16,777 nucleotides of DNA from NCBI GenBank assembly GCA_030040825.1, contig JASHSY010000030.1:1-16777 (forward strand), read 5' to 3'. Position 1 is the stretch's first letter. Every line of letters begins with the position of its first letter. Below the pieces are notes generated by a model, which saw nothing but the letters and a program-made list of their open reading frames with translations, did not search any database and was not told the DNA's origin. This document shows positions 1 to 7,557 of this stretch, piece by piece. Position numbers and translations under genes: made by a program. This DNA is from Xanthobacteraceae bacterium (GTDB taxonomy: Bacteria; Pseudomonadota; Alphaproteobacteria; Rhizobiales; Xanthobacteraceae).

Positions 1-103
1 CGCGGCGAATTTTCGCGTGCAATTGCGTGGTGGAGGTTCAGGGGCTAAAACGGCACGGGGCGCGCGCGGGGCGAATTCATCATAGATCTGGGTCGATAGG
101 CGA

Positions 104-856
104 ATGAGCGTGCAAACCGGAACCAAACGCAAAGAAGGAGGCTTGGGCGAGACGGTGCGTGTGGTCATTCACGCGCTCATCATCGCGCTGCTCATCCGCA
201 CGTTCCTCTTCCAGCCTTTCAACATCCCGTCCGGCTCGATGATTCCGACCTTGCTGGTCGGTGATTACCTGTTCGTTTCGAAATATTCCTACGGCTACAC
301 CCATTATTCGCTACCGTTCTCGCCGCCGATCTTCACCGGCCGCGTCGTCGGCCAACCGGTTGGCCGCGGCGACGTAGTCGTGTTCCGCCTGCCGAAGGAT
401 GACTCCATCGACTACATCAAGCGCGTCATCGGGCTGCCGGGCGACCGCATCCAGATGATCGACGGCGTGCTCAACATCAACGGCCAGGCGGTCAAGCGCG
501 AGCGGGTCGACGATTTCGTCAACGACGACGACGGCGCCGTGCAGCGGGTCAAGCGTTATCGCGAAACGCTGCCGAACGGGGTGACCTACACCACGCTCGA
601 CCTCACCGATAATGGCTTCTACGACAACACGCAGGTCTACACCGTTCCGCCCGGCCATTATTTTATGATGGGCGACAACCGTGACAATTCGACCGACAGT
701 CGCGTGCTCAGCGCGGTCGGCTTTGTGCCGTATGAGAACATCATCGGTAGGGCGCAGATCATTTTCTTCTCGATCCGAGACGGCGCGCACGCCTGGGAGG
801 TGTGGCGTTGGCCGTGGACCGTACGCTGGAACCGGTTGTTCACACTGGTGCGATGA
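104..856 (+). CDS. lepB: Signal peptidase I (leader peptidase)
   Basis: This 250-residue protein is the membrane-bound serine protease that removes signal peptides from proteins exported by Sec and Tat. One hydrophobic segment (about residues 18-39) anchors it, and the catalytic domain would face the periplasm. The Ser/Lys dyad is visible: Ser45 in PSGSMIPTLL and Lys106 in DYIKRVIGLPGD. The third signature, GDNRDNSTDSR, starts at residue 190. Length and motif order match the alphaproteobacterial family. The ATG at 104 places the anchor immediately before the catalytic serine, as expected, although the Shine-Dalgarno (around ATAGG) is weak. It is the first gene of a run with rnc, era, recO and parC, and its TGA overlaps the rnc ATG. 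The 103 bases before it show no supportable gene end or clear promoter. Confidence 0.97.
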   Translation: MSVQTGTKRKEGGLGETVRVVIHALIIALLIRTFLFQPFNIPSGSMIPTLLVGDYLFVSKYSYGYTHYSLPFSPPIFTGRVVGQPVGRGDVVVFRLPKDDSIDYIKRVIGLPGDRIQMIDGVLNINGQAVKRERVDDFVNDDDGAVQRVKRYRETLPNGVTYTTLDLTDNGFYDNTQVYTVPPGHYFMMGDNRDNSTDSRVLSAVGFVPYENIIGRAQIIFFSIRDGAHAWEVWRWPWTVRWNRLFTLVR

Positions 857-1656
857 GCGGCCGGGGCAAGGGCAAATCAGTTTCAGCTCCGCAAGAGCCG
901 TCCGCTGTCGAGGTTGCCCCCGACGACGCACCGAAAGACGGGCGCCGCCGGCGGCGGCCGGACGACACGTCGCTGGAAAAACGCATCGGCTACCGCTTCA
1001 AGAACAATGTGCTGTTTGACAGCGCGCTGTCGCATATCTCCGCGCTCAAGGGCGCGCGCAACCGCGCCGGCAGCTATCAGCGGCTCGAGTTCCTCGGCGA
1101 CCATGTGCTTGGTCTTGTTATCTCCGACATGCTCTATCGAGCATTTCCGAAAGCCGACGAGGGCGAGCTATCGCGCCGGCTCGCCGACCTCGTGCGCAAG
1201 GAAACGTGCGCGGAGATCGCGCGTGCTATCGACCTCGGCGCAGCCATTCGCCTAGGCTCGTCCGAAGCCAATGCCGGCGGCCGAAGCCGGCCGGCGATCC
1301 TCGCCGACGTGTGCGAGGCATTGATCGGCGCCGTCTATCTCGACGGCGGATTTGTCGCCGCAGAGGCGCTGGTCGGCCGACTGTGGGAGACGCGGCTGCG
1401 CAGCACCGCACCGCCGCTGCGCGATCCGAAAACCGTCTTGCAGGAATGGGCCCAGGCGCGCGGTTTGCCGACGCCGGCCTATCGCGAGGTTGCCCGCTCC
1501 GGGCCGCATCACAGTCCGGAGTTTCGCGTCGCTGTCGCGCTGCCGCAACTCGCTCCTGCCGAAGGTTCCGGCCGTTCCAAACGCGCCGCCGAGCAGGCCG
1601 CAGCCGCTGCCATGATGGCGCGCGAAGGCGTCAAGCGCGACCGGCGCGATGGTTGA
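853..1656 (+). CDS. rnc: Ribonuclease III
   Basis: This double-strand-specific endoribonuclease matures rRNA and processes structured mRNAs. From the ATG at 853 it has 267 residues. An Arg-rich N-terminal extension of about 40 residues is followed by the RIIID catalytic domain with the signature QRLEFLGDHVL and the later ILADVCEALIGA. The four metal-binding acidic residues are present (Glu79, Asp83, Asp152, Glu155 in this numbering). A C-terminal dsRNA-binding domain (about residues 190-260) begins at DPKTVLQEWAQ and ends in the Ala-rich helix SKRAAEQAAAAAM. I chose 853 because it overlaps the lepB stop as ATGA, the usual translational coupling. An in-frame ATG at 802 would add 17 residues from within lepB and is less likely. 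The gene ends 8 bp inside era. Confidence 0.96.
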   Translation: MSGRGKGKSVSAPQEPSAVEVAPDDAPKDGRRRRRPDDTSLEKRIGYRFKNNVLFDSALSHISALKGARNRAGSYQRLEFLGDHVLGLVISDMLYRAFPKADEGELSRRLADLVRKETCAEIARAIDLGAAIRLGSSEANAGGRSRPAILADVCEALIGAVYLDGGFVAAEALVGRLWETRLRSTAPPLRDPKTVLQEWAQARGLPTPAYREVARSGPHHSPEFRVAVALPQLAPAEGSGRSKRAAEQAAAAAMMAREGVKRDRRDG

Positions 1657-2580
1657 GCCGGTGGAGGAGGCGGCTTCACCCGCCACGACCACGCGTTGCG
1701 GCTTTGTGGCGCTGATCGGGAGCCCGAACGTCGGCAAATCGACTTTGCTCAATGCGCTGGTCGGCGCCAAAATTTCCATCGTTACGCCCAAGGTGCAGAC
1801 GACGCGTGCGCTCGTCCGCGGCATCGCCATGGAAGGTGCCGCGCAACTGATCTTTGTCGATACACCGGGAATTTTCGCGCCGCGCCGTCGGCTCGACCGG
1901 GCCATGGTGGGCAGCGCCTGGGGCTCAACGCAGGATGCCGACATTGTCGCGTTGCTGATCGATGCGCATAAAGGCGTCGAAGACGACGAGGAGGCGATCC
2001 TGCGCGGGCTCTCCGACCTCCGCGCGCCGAAAGTCCTCGTGCTGAACAAAATCGACCTGGTGAATAAGCCGGTATTGCTGAAGCTTGCACAAGGACTCAA
2101 CGAGCGCGTAAAATTTACCGCAACCTTCATGGTGTCGGCACGCAGCGGCGACGGCGTCGGCGACCTCAAGAGATATTTCGCCGCGCAGGTGCCGACAGGA
2201 CCGTGGCTTTATCCCGAGGATCAGATTTCGGACGCACCGTTGCGCCAGCTTGCCGCCGAGATCACCCGCGAAAAACTTTATCTGCGGCTGCACCAGGAAT
2301 TGCCCTACCAGTCCACCGTCGAAACCGAGGTCTGGAAGGAGCTCAAGGACGGTTCGGTGCGCATTGAGCAACCGTCTATGTCGAGCGCGAAAGCCAACGC
2401 AAGATCGTGCTTGGCAAGAGCGGCCAGACCATCAAGGCGATCGGGGCGGCAGCGCGCGTCGACATCGCGGAGGCGATCGGACATCCGGTACATCTGTTTT
2501 TATTCGTCAAAGTGCGCGAAGGCTGGGGTGACGACCCGGAGCGGTACCGCGAAATGGGGCTGGAATTTCCGAAACAGTAA
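1649..2580 (+). CDS. era: GTPase Era, frame broken by an apparent 1-bp deletion
   Basis: Era is an essential ribosome-assembly GTPase that binds the 3' end of 16S rRNA. The G domain is complete: P-loop GSPNVGKS (residues 24-31), TT at 51-52, DTPG (71-74), NKID (133-136) and SAR (163-165). The frame from 1649 is Era-like up to ELKDGSVRIEQ (Gln241, codon ending 2371). After that it turns into unrelated Arg/Ser-rich sequence and runs to a TGA at 2620. The expected continuation, TVYVERESQRKIVLGKSGQT, including the KH-domain loop GKSGQ, is intact in the next frame. It ends at TAA 2578-2580 after GLEFPKQ. One extra A in the AA at 2370-2371 would restore a normal 310-residue Era, so I give the end of the restored gene. 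A sequencing or assembly error is more likely than a true mutation, because the downstream frame shows no decay. Confidence 0.9.
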
Positions 2581-2585
2581 CCCCT

Positions 2586-2618
2586 CACGGCCGATCTCGT
2601 CCCGGCCATCCACGTCTT
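2586..2618. repeat. REP-like palindromic element between era and recO
   Basis: The segment contains GGCCG (2589-2593) and its complement CGGCC (2603-2607) around a 9-nt loop, followed by ATCCACGTCTT. From memory, it resembles the abundant Bradyrhizobium/Rhodopseudomonas intergenic element that reads roughly TCATGGCCGGGCTTGTCCCG then GCCATCCACG. This copy has diverged in the left arm and loop. The transcript would form a short hairpin between era and recO, where it could affect mRNA stability or partly terminate transcription. Family assignment is by recognition, not by alignment. Confidence 0.5.
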
Positions 2619-2715
2619 GAGGGTGCGCTATTGATAAGCGCCTGGATGCTCGGCACGAAGCTGGCATGCGGCGGAAGAGCCTGCGAATCCCTGCGAAGCG
2701 CGCTACATACATCCC

Positions 2716-3465
2716 ATGCAATGGACCGACGAAGCCATCGTGCTGGGCGTCCGGCGCCACGGCGAAACGAGCGTTATCCTCGAATTGCTAACGGTGGAGC
2801 GCGGCCGCCATCTGGGGCTCGTCCGCGGCGGATCCGGCACGCGGCTGCGCGGGGTGTTGCAGCCCGGCAATTCGCTGCGGGCGACCTGGCGTGCGCGGCT
2901 CGACGATCATCTCGGCAACTACACGGTTGAAGGCATCAATCTGCGTGCCGCCGGATTTCTCACCGCCGCGCATGCGGTGCATGGCGTCACTCATCTTGCC
3001 GCGTTGTGCCGGCTGTTGGCCGAACGCGAACCGCATACCCGCATCCACGCTGCATTGGAAGAAATTCTTGAGGCGCTCGACGATCCGGCCGCGGTGGCAC
3101 CGATGATTGCACGCTTTGAACTTGCGTTCCTCGCCGAGCTCGGCTTCGGCCTTGATCTATCCTGCTGCGCGGCAACTGGCGCCACGGACGATCTGATTTA
3201 CGTCTCGCCGCGCTCCGGCCGCGCGGTTTCGCGGGCCGGTGGTGAGGATTACCGCGACAAGCTGATGCGGCTTCCGGGGTTTCTCCGCGCTGCCACCGAA
3301 ACGGCGTCCCCTGACGATCTTGCCGATGCCTTTGCGCTGACCGGCTTTTTTCTGGAACGGCACGCGTTTGCCCCGCGTGGGCTTGCCGTGCCCGACGCGC
3401 GCGGCCGCTTCATCGCCGCCGTTCTTGTTCACAACGGCCAACCGCGCTACCCGTCGCCGGCATGA
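2716..3465 (+). CDS. recO: DNA repair protein RecO
   Basis: RecO is the recombination mediator that works with RecR (and RecF) to load RecA onto SSB-coated single-stranded DNA in gap repair. The 249-residue length is normal. The N-terminal OB-fold region (residues 1-80) starts with the typical MQWTDEAIVLGVRRHGETS and contains the GxxRGGSG-like turn. The helical C-terminal domain carries FELAFLAELGFGLDL, and the CC pair after it is common in alphaproteobacterial RecO. The ATG at 2716 begins the conserved N-terminus exactly. The gene lies 135 bp after the restored era stop, and its TGA overlaps the parC ATG by four bases, so recO and parC are probably translationally coupled. Confidence 0.95.
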   Translation: MQWTDEAIVLGVRRHGETSVILELLTVERGRHLGLVRGGSGTRLRGVLQPGNSLRATWRARLDDHLGNYTVEGINLRAAGFLTAAHAVHGVTHLAALCRLLAEREPHTRIHAALEEILEALDDPAAVAPMIARFELAFLAELGFGLDLSCCAATGATDDLIYVSPRSGRAVSRAGGEDYRDKLMRLPGFLRAATETASPDDLADAFALTGFFLERHAFAPRGLAVPDARGRFIAAVLVHNGQPRYPSPA

Positions 3466-5738
3466 GCAAGAAGGTGATTCCCCCCGCTTCTGGGGACGTG
3501 CAGGACATCGCGCTACGCGAAGCGCTGGAGGAGCGCTACCTCGCTTACGCGCTCTCGACCATTATGCATCGCGCGCTGCCCGACGCGCGCGACGGGCTCA
3601 AGCCCGTGCACCGGCGCATCCTCTACGGGATGCGGCTTCTCCGGCTCGATCCGGGCGCTACGCCCAAAAAGTCGGCCAAGATTGTCGGCGACGTGATGGG
3701 CAATTTCCACCCGCACGGCGATCAGGCGATCTACGACGCGTTGGTGCGGTTGGCGCAGGATTTTTCCTCGCGCTATCCGCTGGTCGACGGTCAGGGTAAT
3801 TTTGGCAACGTCGACGGCGACAATGCCGCTGCCTACCGCTACACCGAGGCGCGTCTGACCGAAGCCGCACGACTCATGCTTGACGGCATCGATGAAGACG
3901 CCGTGAATTTCCGTCCCAGTTATGACGGCGTGTCCCAGGAACCGGTGGTGTTGCCGGCAGCGATCCCAAACCTGCTCGCCAACGGTTCGCAAGGGATTGC
4001 TGTCGGCATGGCGACCTCGATTCCGCCGCATAACATCGCCGAATTATGCGATGCCGCGCTGCATCTGATCGATCAACCCAACGCGCGCACCAAGACGCTA
4101 TTGAAATTCGTGCCCGGTCCGGATTTCCCGACCGGCGGCATCATCGTCGATCCGGCCGAGACCATCGCCGAGGCCTATGCGACCGGCCGCGGCTCGTTCC
4201 GGCTGCGCGCGCGCTGGCGGAGCGAGGACACCGGGCGCGGCACCTATCAGATCGTCGTCACCGAGATTCCCTGGCAGGTCCAGAAGATGCGCCTGGTCGA
4301 GCGCATCGCCGAGCTGATCAACGAGAAGAAGCTGCCGTTGATTGCCGACATGCGCGACGAATCCGCCGAAGACGTGCGGCTGGTGTTCGAGCCGCGTTCG
4401 CGTAGCGTCGATCCGGTCTTGATGATGGAGAGCCTGTTCAAGCTCACCGAGCTGGAAAGCCGCGTGCCGCTGAACATGAACGTGCTCATCGGCGGCCGTG
4501 TGCCGAAAGTGGTCGGGCTTGCCGAGGTGTTGGGCGAATGGCTGGCGCACCGGCGCGAAGTGCTGCTGCGCCGCTCGCGTCATCGGCTCCGCCAGATCGA
4601 AAACCGGATCGAAGTGCTGGGCGGCTACCTCGTCGCCTATCTCAACATCGACAGGGTCATCAAGATCATCCGCAAGGAGGACGAACCGAAGCCGGTCTTG
4701 ATGAAGACATTCAACCTTTCGGACGTCCAGGCCGATGCCATCCTCAATATGCGCCTGCGCAATCTGCGGCGTTTGGAAGAGATTGAGATCCGCAACGAGG
4801 ACAAAGAGCTGCGGGCGGAAAAGAAATCGATCGAGAGCCTGATCCGTTCCGAAAAAGAGCAATGGAAGACCGTTGCCGGCCAGGTTCGCGAGGTGCGCGA
4901 CCGCTATGGCGCCAAAACTCCGCTTGGTAAGCGCCGGACCACGTTTGCGGAAGTACCCCGCCACGATGAGGCCGAGATCGAGGAGGCTTTGGTCGAGCGG
5001 GAGCCGATCACCGTCGTGGTGTCGGAGAAAGGCTGGATACGCGCATTGCGCGGCCAAGTCGCCGATCTTTCCAGCCTTGCGTTCAAGACCGACGATGCGC
5101 TTAAACTCGCTTTCTTTGCCGAGACCACCTCCAAGCTTCTGGTGTTTGCCACCAACGGGCGTTGCTACACCATTGAGGCGGCAAAGCTCCCCGGTGGTCG
5201 CGGTCATGGCGAGCCGGTGCGCCTTTATCTCGATCTCGAGCAGGACGCCGATGTGATTTCGGTGTTCCGTTACGAAGGCGGTCGCAAGCTAATTGTCGGC
5301 AGTCACGAGGGCAGGGGCTTCATCGTTCCCGAGGACGAATGTGTCGCCAATACGCGCAAGGGCAAGCAGATCCTTAACGTGAAGGCGCCGGACAAAGCTT
5401 GCACGATCGCCGTCGCCGAGGGCGAACTGGTCGCCGCAATCGGCGAGAACCGCAAGATGCTGGTATTTCCGATCGATCAGGTGCCGGAAATGGCGCGCGG
5501 TCGTGGCGTCCGGCTGCAACGTCATAAGGACGGCGGGCTCTCGGACCTCAAGACGTTCGAGGCGGAAAAGGGCCTGAGCTGGACCGATTCAGCCGACCGT
5601 GTGTTTACATTGTCGCTCAAGGAGCTTGCCGACTGGCGCGGCAACCGCTCCGATGCCGGTCGGCTTGCGCCGAAGGGCTTTCCGAAGACCAACAAATTCG
5701 GCGGCGGCCAGAATAGACCCCTGGGAGATCACCAGTAG
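3462..5738 (+). CDS. parC: DNA topoisomerase IV subunit A
   Basis: This is the DNA-cleaving subunit of the type IIA topoisomerase that decatenates daughter chromosomes, with ParE as ATPase partner. The protein has 758 residues. The breakage-reunion domain opens with LEERYLAYALSTIMHRALPD and contains the HPHGD motif (83-87) and the catalytic tyrosine Tyr127 in YRYTEARL. A coiled-coil region rich in Glu/Lys/Arg lies near residues 430-475. The rest (about 500-740) is the degenerate beta-propeller DNA-wrapping domain. I call ParC rather than GyrA from the recO-parC context, the VIPP N-terminus and the short C-terminus without a GyrA box that I can recognise. The residue matching the quinolone-contact serine is Gln88 (HPHGDQAIYD). 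The gene ends the + strand run. Confidence 0.95.
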   Translation: MSKKVIPPASGDVQDIALREALEERYLAYALSTIMHRALPDARDGLKPVHRRILYGMRLLRLDPGATPKKSAKIVGDVMGNFHPHGDQAIYDALVRLAQDFSSRYPLVDGQGNFGNVDGDNAAAYRYTEARLTEAARLMLDGIDEDAVNFRPSYDGVSQEPVVLPAAIPNLLANGSQGIAVGMATSIPPHNIAELCDAALHLIDQPNARTKTLLKFVPGPDFPTGGIIVDPAETIAEAYATGRGSFRLRARWRSEDTGRGTYQIVVTEIPWQVQKMRLVERIAELINEKKLPLIADMRDESAEDVRLVFEPRSRSVDPVLMMESLFKLTELESRVPLNMNVLIGGRVPKVVGLAEVLGEWLAHRREVLLRRSRHRLRQIENRIEVLGGYLVAYLNIDRVIKIIRKEDEPKPVLMKTFNLSDVQADAILNMRLRNLRRLEEIEIRNEDKELRAEKKSIESLIRSEKEQWKTVAGQVREVRDRYGAKTPLGKRRTTFAEVPRHDEAEIEEALVEREPITVVVSEKGWIRALRGQVADLSSLAFKTDDALKLAFFAETTSKLLVFATNGRCYTIEAAKLPGGRGHGEPVRLYLDLEQDADVISVFRYEGGRKLIVGSHEGRGFIVPEDECVANTRKGKQILNVKAPDKACTIAVAEGELVAAIGENRKMLVFPIDQVPEMARGRGVRLQRHKDGGLSDLKTFEAEKGLSWTDSADRVFTLSLKELADWRGNRSDAGRLAPKGFPKTNKFGGGQNRPLGDHQ

Positions 5739-5780
5739 GAGCTCCGCACTGCAGATCGGATTATGTCTGCTTCCGCGTGA

Positions 5781-5818
5781 AGGCGACCCAAATCGTGCAT
5801 CGCAACGAAATGTCGCCT
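5781..5818. other. Inverted repeat after parC, weak terminator candidate
   Basis: AGGCGAC (5781-5787) is perfectly complemented by GTCGCCT (5812-5818) across a 24-nt loop, about 40 bp after the parC stop. There is no T-run, so intrinsic termination is doubtful. It lies just beyond the end of the small minus-strand ORF and could also mark that transcript's end. Confidence 0.25.
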
Positions 5819-5845
5819 AGTGTCAGCAGTTGCAGCAAATAGCGC

Positions 5846-5944
5846 CTATTCGACGCGGAATAACCACCAAGCGACAGAACAAATCAGCGCTATGGCGAGC
5901 ACGACGACTATGGCGACCGCCACCAAAACTGGAGGTTCTATCAT
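5846..5944 (-). CDS. Small single-span membrane peptide, 32 residues, function unknown
   Basis: The ORF starts with ATG at 5944 and ends at TAG 5846-5848. It encodes a short polar start (MIEPP), a continuous hydrophobic helix of about 22-24 residues (VLVAVAIVVVLAIALICSVA, then WWLF) and a charged end RVE. This is a complete membrane-spanning unit with an aromatic belt. CGGAG lies 7 nt before the ATG, and a second GGAGGAG lies slightly further up. A possible EcfG-type promoter is 35-60 bp upstream. It sits alone between the convergent ends of parC and the monooxygenase gene. I do not recognise a family. Such peptides in alphaproteobacteria are often stress-induced or regulate a larger membrane partner, but that is inference. 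Chance is the main alternative, since the ORF is short. Confidence 0.55.
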   Translation of the reverse strand: MIEPPVLVAVAIVVVLAIALICSVAWWLFRVE

Positions 5945-5978
5945 GGGTTTGCTCCGTTGCTCCTCCGGACAAAGGTTA

Positions 5979-6003
5979 AATGACAAGGGCTAAATAACGT
6001 TCC
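5979..6003 (-). promoter_or_regulatory. Possible EcfG (general stress sigma factor) promoter
   Basis: Reading the minus strand, a perfect GGAAC (6003-5999) is followed after 16 nt by CATT (5982-5979). The alphaproteobacterial EcfG consensus is GGAAC, 16-17 nt, then CGTT, so the -35 is exact and the -10 has three of four bases. A start near 5972 would give a leader of about 28 nt containing the Shine-Dalgarno of the 32-residue membrane peptide. The short motif could occur by chance. Confidence 0.3.
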
Positions 6004-6089
6004 AATTTTGTGAATAAATGCCTCGCAAGCTCCCAGATGCGGTCTCAACGGCCAAGGGGTGCGCGGAATCGCCAGCAAAGCTCGGCAGC

Positions 6090-6107
6090 ATTGACAAAAA
6101 AGTCAAT
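6090..6107. repeat. Perfect 6-bp inverted repeat around A6
   Basis: ATTGAC (6090-6095), six A (6096-6101) and GTCAAT (6102-6107) form a perfect dyad in a region without genes. On the + strand TTGACA also matches a sigma-70 -35 box. It could be a repressor operator, a short hairpin or chance. No recognised regulator site fits it. Confidence 0.4.
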
Positions 6108-6251
6108 ACCCAGGTGCACCTCGGCATGTCTCGCCGTGTTGTCCCGAAAGCATACTTTAAGCCGGATAGAGCCCGATTAGGACTAAGACCGTTTGCAATC
6201 GCGGTTGCTATGACGCCACCCCAACAGGGTGCCGCTAAATGAGTCGACGCC

Positions 6252-7520
6252 CTATGCCGCGTTCCCTGCCGTCTGCTCTGCGGGGCGGCCGTCGAGATAC
6301 GACGCCAGATGCACACTCAACTCGCGGGCATCGTCGCCGGCGCCGTCGATCAAAGTGGATTTGCGCCGGCGCAGGAATACGGCGCCCATCAGATACAGGC
6401 CGGGCGCCTCGACCACGCCGCCGTCGTGACGGATCCGGCCCTTACGATCGATGACCGGCACCTCGAGCCAGGAGTAGTCGGGCCGATAGCCGGTCGCCCA
6501 GACGATCGTCTTGATCCCACCGGCGGCAAGGTCGAGGCCGAGCGGCGGCGAGTCGTCCACGCGGGTCGGCGGCAGGCGGTGCGGTGGTGCGACATTGTCG
6601 TCGACGCCGTTTGCCCGCGCCCATTCGTCGATCAGCTCCAAGAGCCGGTTCATTTTCAAATCGGACAGCGCGCACACATTGCGCAACGAGCCGGCAAATT
6701 GCGCTTTGCCGGCTTCGGTAACGCCGGCGAGGCGCCCAACCAGCTTGACGTCGATGGCGGAGAGCGCATTGAGATCGAGCGTCGAGCGGTCGGGCGTGCC
6801 GGCAAGTTGCAGCGAGGGCACGCGCCGCGCCCGGCCGATATCGTCGACCTGGTCGTAACGTTCGTCGAGTACGCCCGCGGCATCCATCCACCATTCCAGG
6901 TCTTTGCCGCGATAGACTCGCGGCGCGCGGATATGCTCGCCGACCGACAGCGTGACCGGACGTCCCGAACGCTGAATTTCATAAGCGATCTGCGTTCCGC
7001 TCGACGATGCGCCGACGACCAGTACGCCGCCTTCGGCGAGTCGACCGGGATTGCGGTATTGCTGGCCGGTGAGTTGCGCGATGGAGGAAGGCACCCGAGC
7101 GGCAAAGGCGGGGAGTTCGGCGACGTTGCAGGCTCCCGAAGCGATTACCAGTGTTTGGCACCGCCAGTCGCCCTGGTCGGTCCGCACCAGGTATCCCGTT
7201 TCGGTGCTGCGCACCGACATCACCGTGGTGTGCGCGTTCACCGGCGCCGCGATTGTCTTCGCGTAAGCGGCGATGAAGTCGACCACTTCGGGCAATGTGC
7301 GGTAGCCGTCGGGATCGTTGCCGCGGTACGCGTAGCCCGGCAGGCGGCTCTGCCAGTTCGGCGTGAGCAGCCGCAGCGAGTCCCAGCGCTCAGTACGCCA
7401 CGAATGCGCGACCTCGCCGCGCTCGAGGATCACATGATCGATCGAGCGCTCCGAGAGGCAACGGCTCATGGCGAGGCCGGCATGGCCGGCCCCGATGATG
7501 ACTGTGGTGATGGTGCGAAT
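6252..7520 (-). CDS. FAD/NAD(P)-dependent monooxygenase, CzcO/FMO-like, probable ATT start
   Basis: This is a class B type flavin-dependent oxidoreductase. Numbering from the ATT at 7520 gives 422 residues. The FAD-binding motif GAGHAG is at 10-15, the NAD(P) motif VVGASSSG ends near 175, and the conserved IVWATGYRPDYSW is near 339-351. The region before the NADP motif (SIAQLTGQQYRNP) matches the FMO/CzcO fingerprint. Annotation tools would probably pick the ATG at 7469, but that start removes the FAD motif. The frame is open upstream only to a TAG at 7542-7544 and contains no ATG, GTG or TTG there. AAGGAG (7535-7530) lies 9 nt before an ATT. The gene follows the OsmC-like gene by 37 bp and is probably cotranscribed. 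The substrate is unknown; older annotations tie this family to K+ or metal transport without firm support. Confidence 0.88.
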   Translation of the reverse strand: MRTITTVIIGAGHAGLAMSRCLSERSIDHVILERGEVAHSWRTERWDSLRLLTPNWQSRLPGYAYRGNDPDGYRTLPEVVDFIAAYAKTIAAPVNAHTTVMSVRSTETGYLVRTDQGDWRCQTLVIASGACNVAELPAFAARVPSSIAQLTGQQYRNPGRLAEGGVLVVGASSSGTQIAYEIQRSGRPVTLSVGEHIRAPRVYRGKDLEWWMDAAGVLDERYDQVDDIGRARRVPSLQLAGTPDRSTLDLNALSAIDVKLVGRLAGVTEAGKAQFAGSLRNVCALSDLKMNRLLELIDEWARANGVDDNVAPPHRLPPTRVDDSPPLGLDLAAGGIKTIVWATGYRPDYSWLEVPVIDRKGRIRHDGGVVEAPGLYLMGAVFLRRRKSTLIDGAGDDARELSVHLASYLDGRPAEQTAGNAA

Positions 7521-7535
7521 GTCAGGCCGCTCCTT
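7518..7535 (-). promoter_or_regulatory. Strong ribosome binding site followed by ATT
   Basis: On the minus strand, AAGGAG (7535-7530), a 9-nt spacer and ATT (7520-7518) precede the monooxygenase frame. The only in-frame ATG is 51 nt further in and lies inside the FAD-binding motif. This site decides the start: either ATT is a genuine rare initiator, as in E. coli infC, or an ATG was mutated or misread. Confidence 0.5.
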
Positions 7536-7557
7536 TGCGACCTACCGGCTGCAAACG

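Larger units (their letters stand above)
5945..6251. other. Gene-poor lower-GC spacer
   Basis: Apart from the promoter-like motif and the palindrome at 6090-6107, I see no supportable gene here. Two overlapping reading frames exist (6018-6242 on +, 5990-6316 on -). Neither has a recognisable domain or good ribosome binding site, and the second runs into the monooxygenase gene. The composition is less GC-rich than the flanks. The block could be a decayed gene or part of a dispersed repeat, but no terminal repeats or transposase motifs are visible. Confidence 0.5.

Noticed and set aside
802..852. A longer RNase III start inside lepB
   Set aside because: The ATG at 853 overlaps the lepB stop as ATGA, and the extra 17 residues are not conserved-looking.
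1081..1110. RNase III signature begins with Gln rather than Glu (QRLEFLGDH)
   Set aside because: The family signature tolerates Gln and His at these positions, and all four metal ligands are present.
4098..5207. A 369-residue open frame antisense to parC
   Set aside because: It mirrors the codon structure of a clear topoisomerase gene in high-GC DNA and has no domain or ribosome binding site.
5990..6316. A 108-residue minus-strand frame across the spacer
   Set aside because: Its first 20 or so codons lie inside the monooxygenase gene in another frame. No ribosome binding site or known domain supports it.
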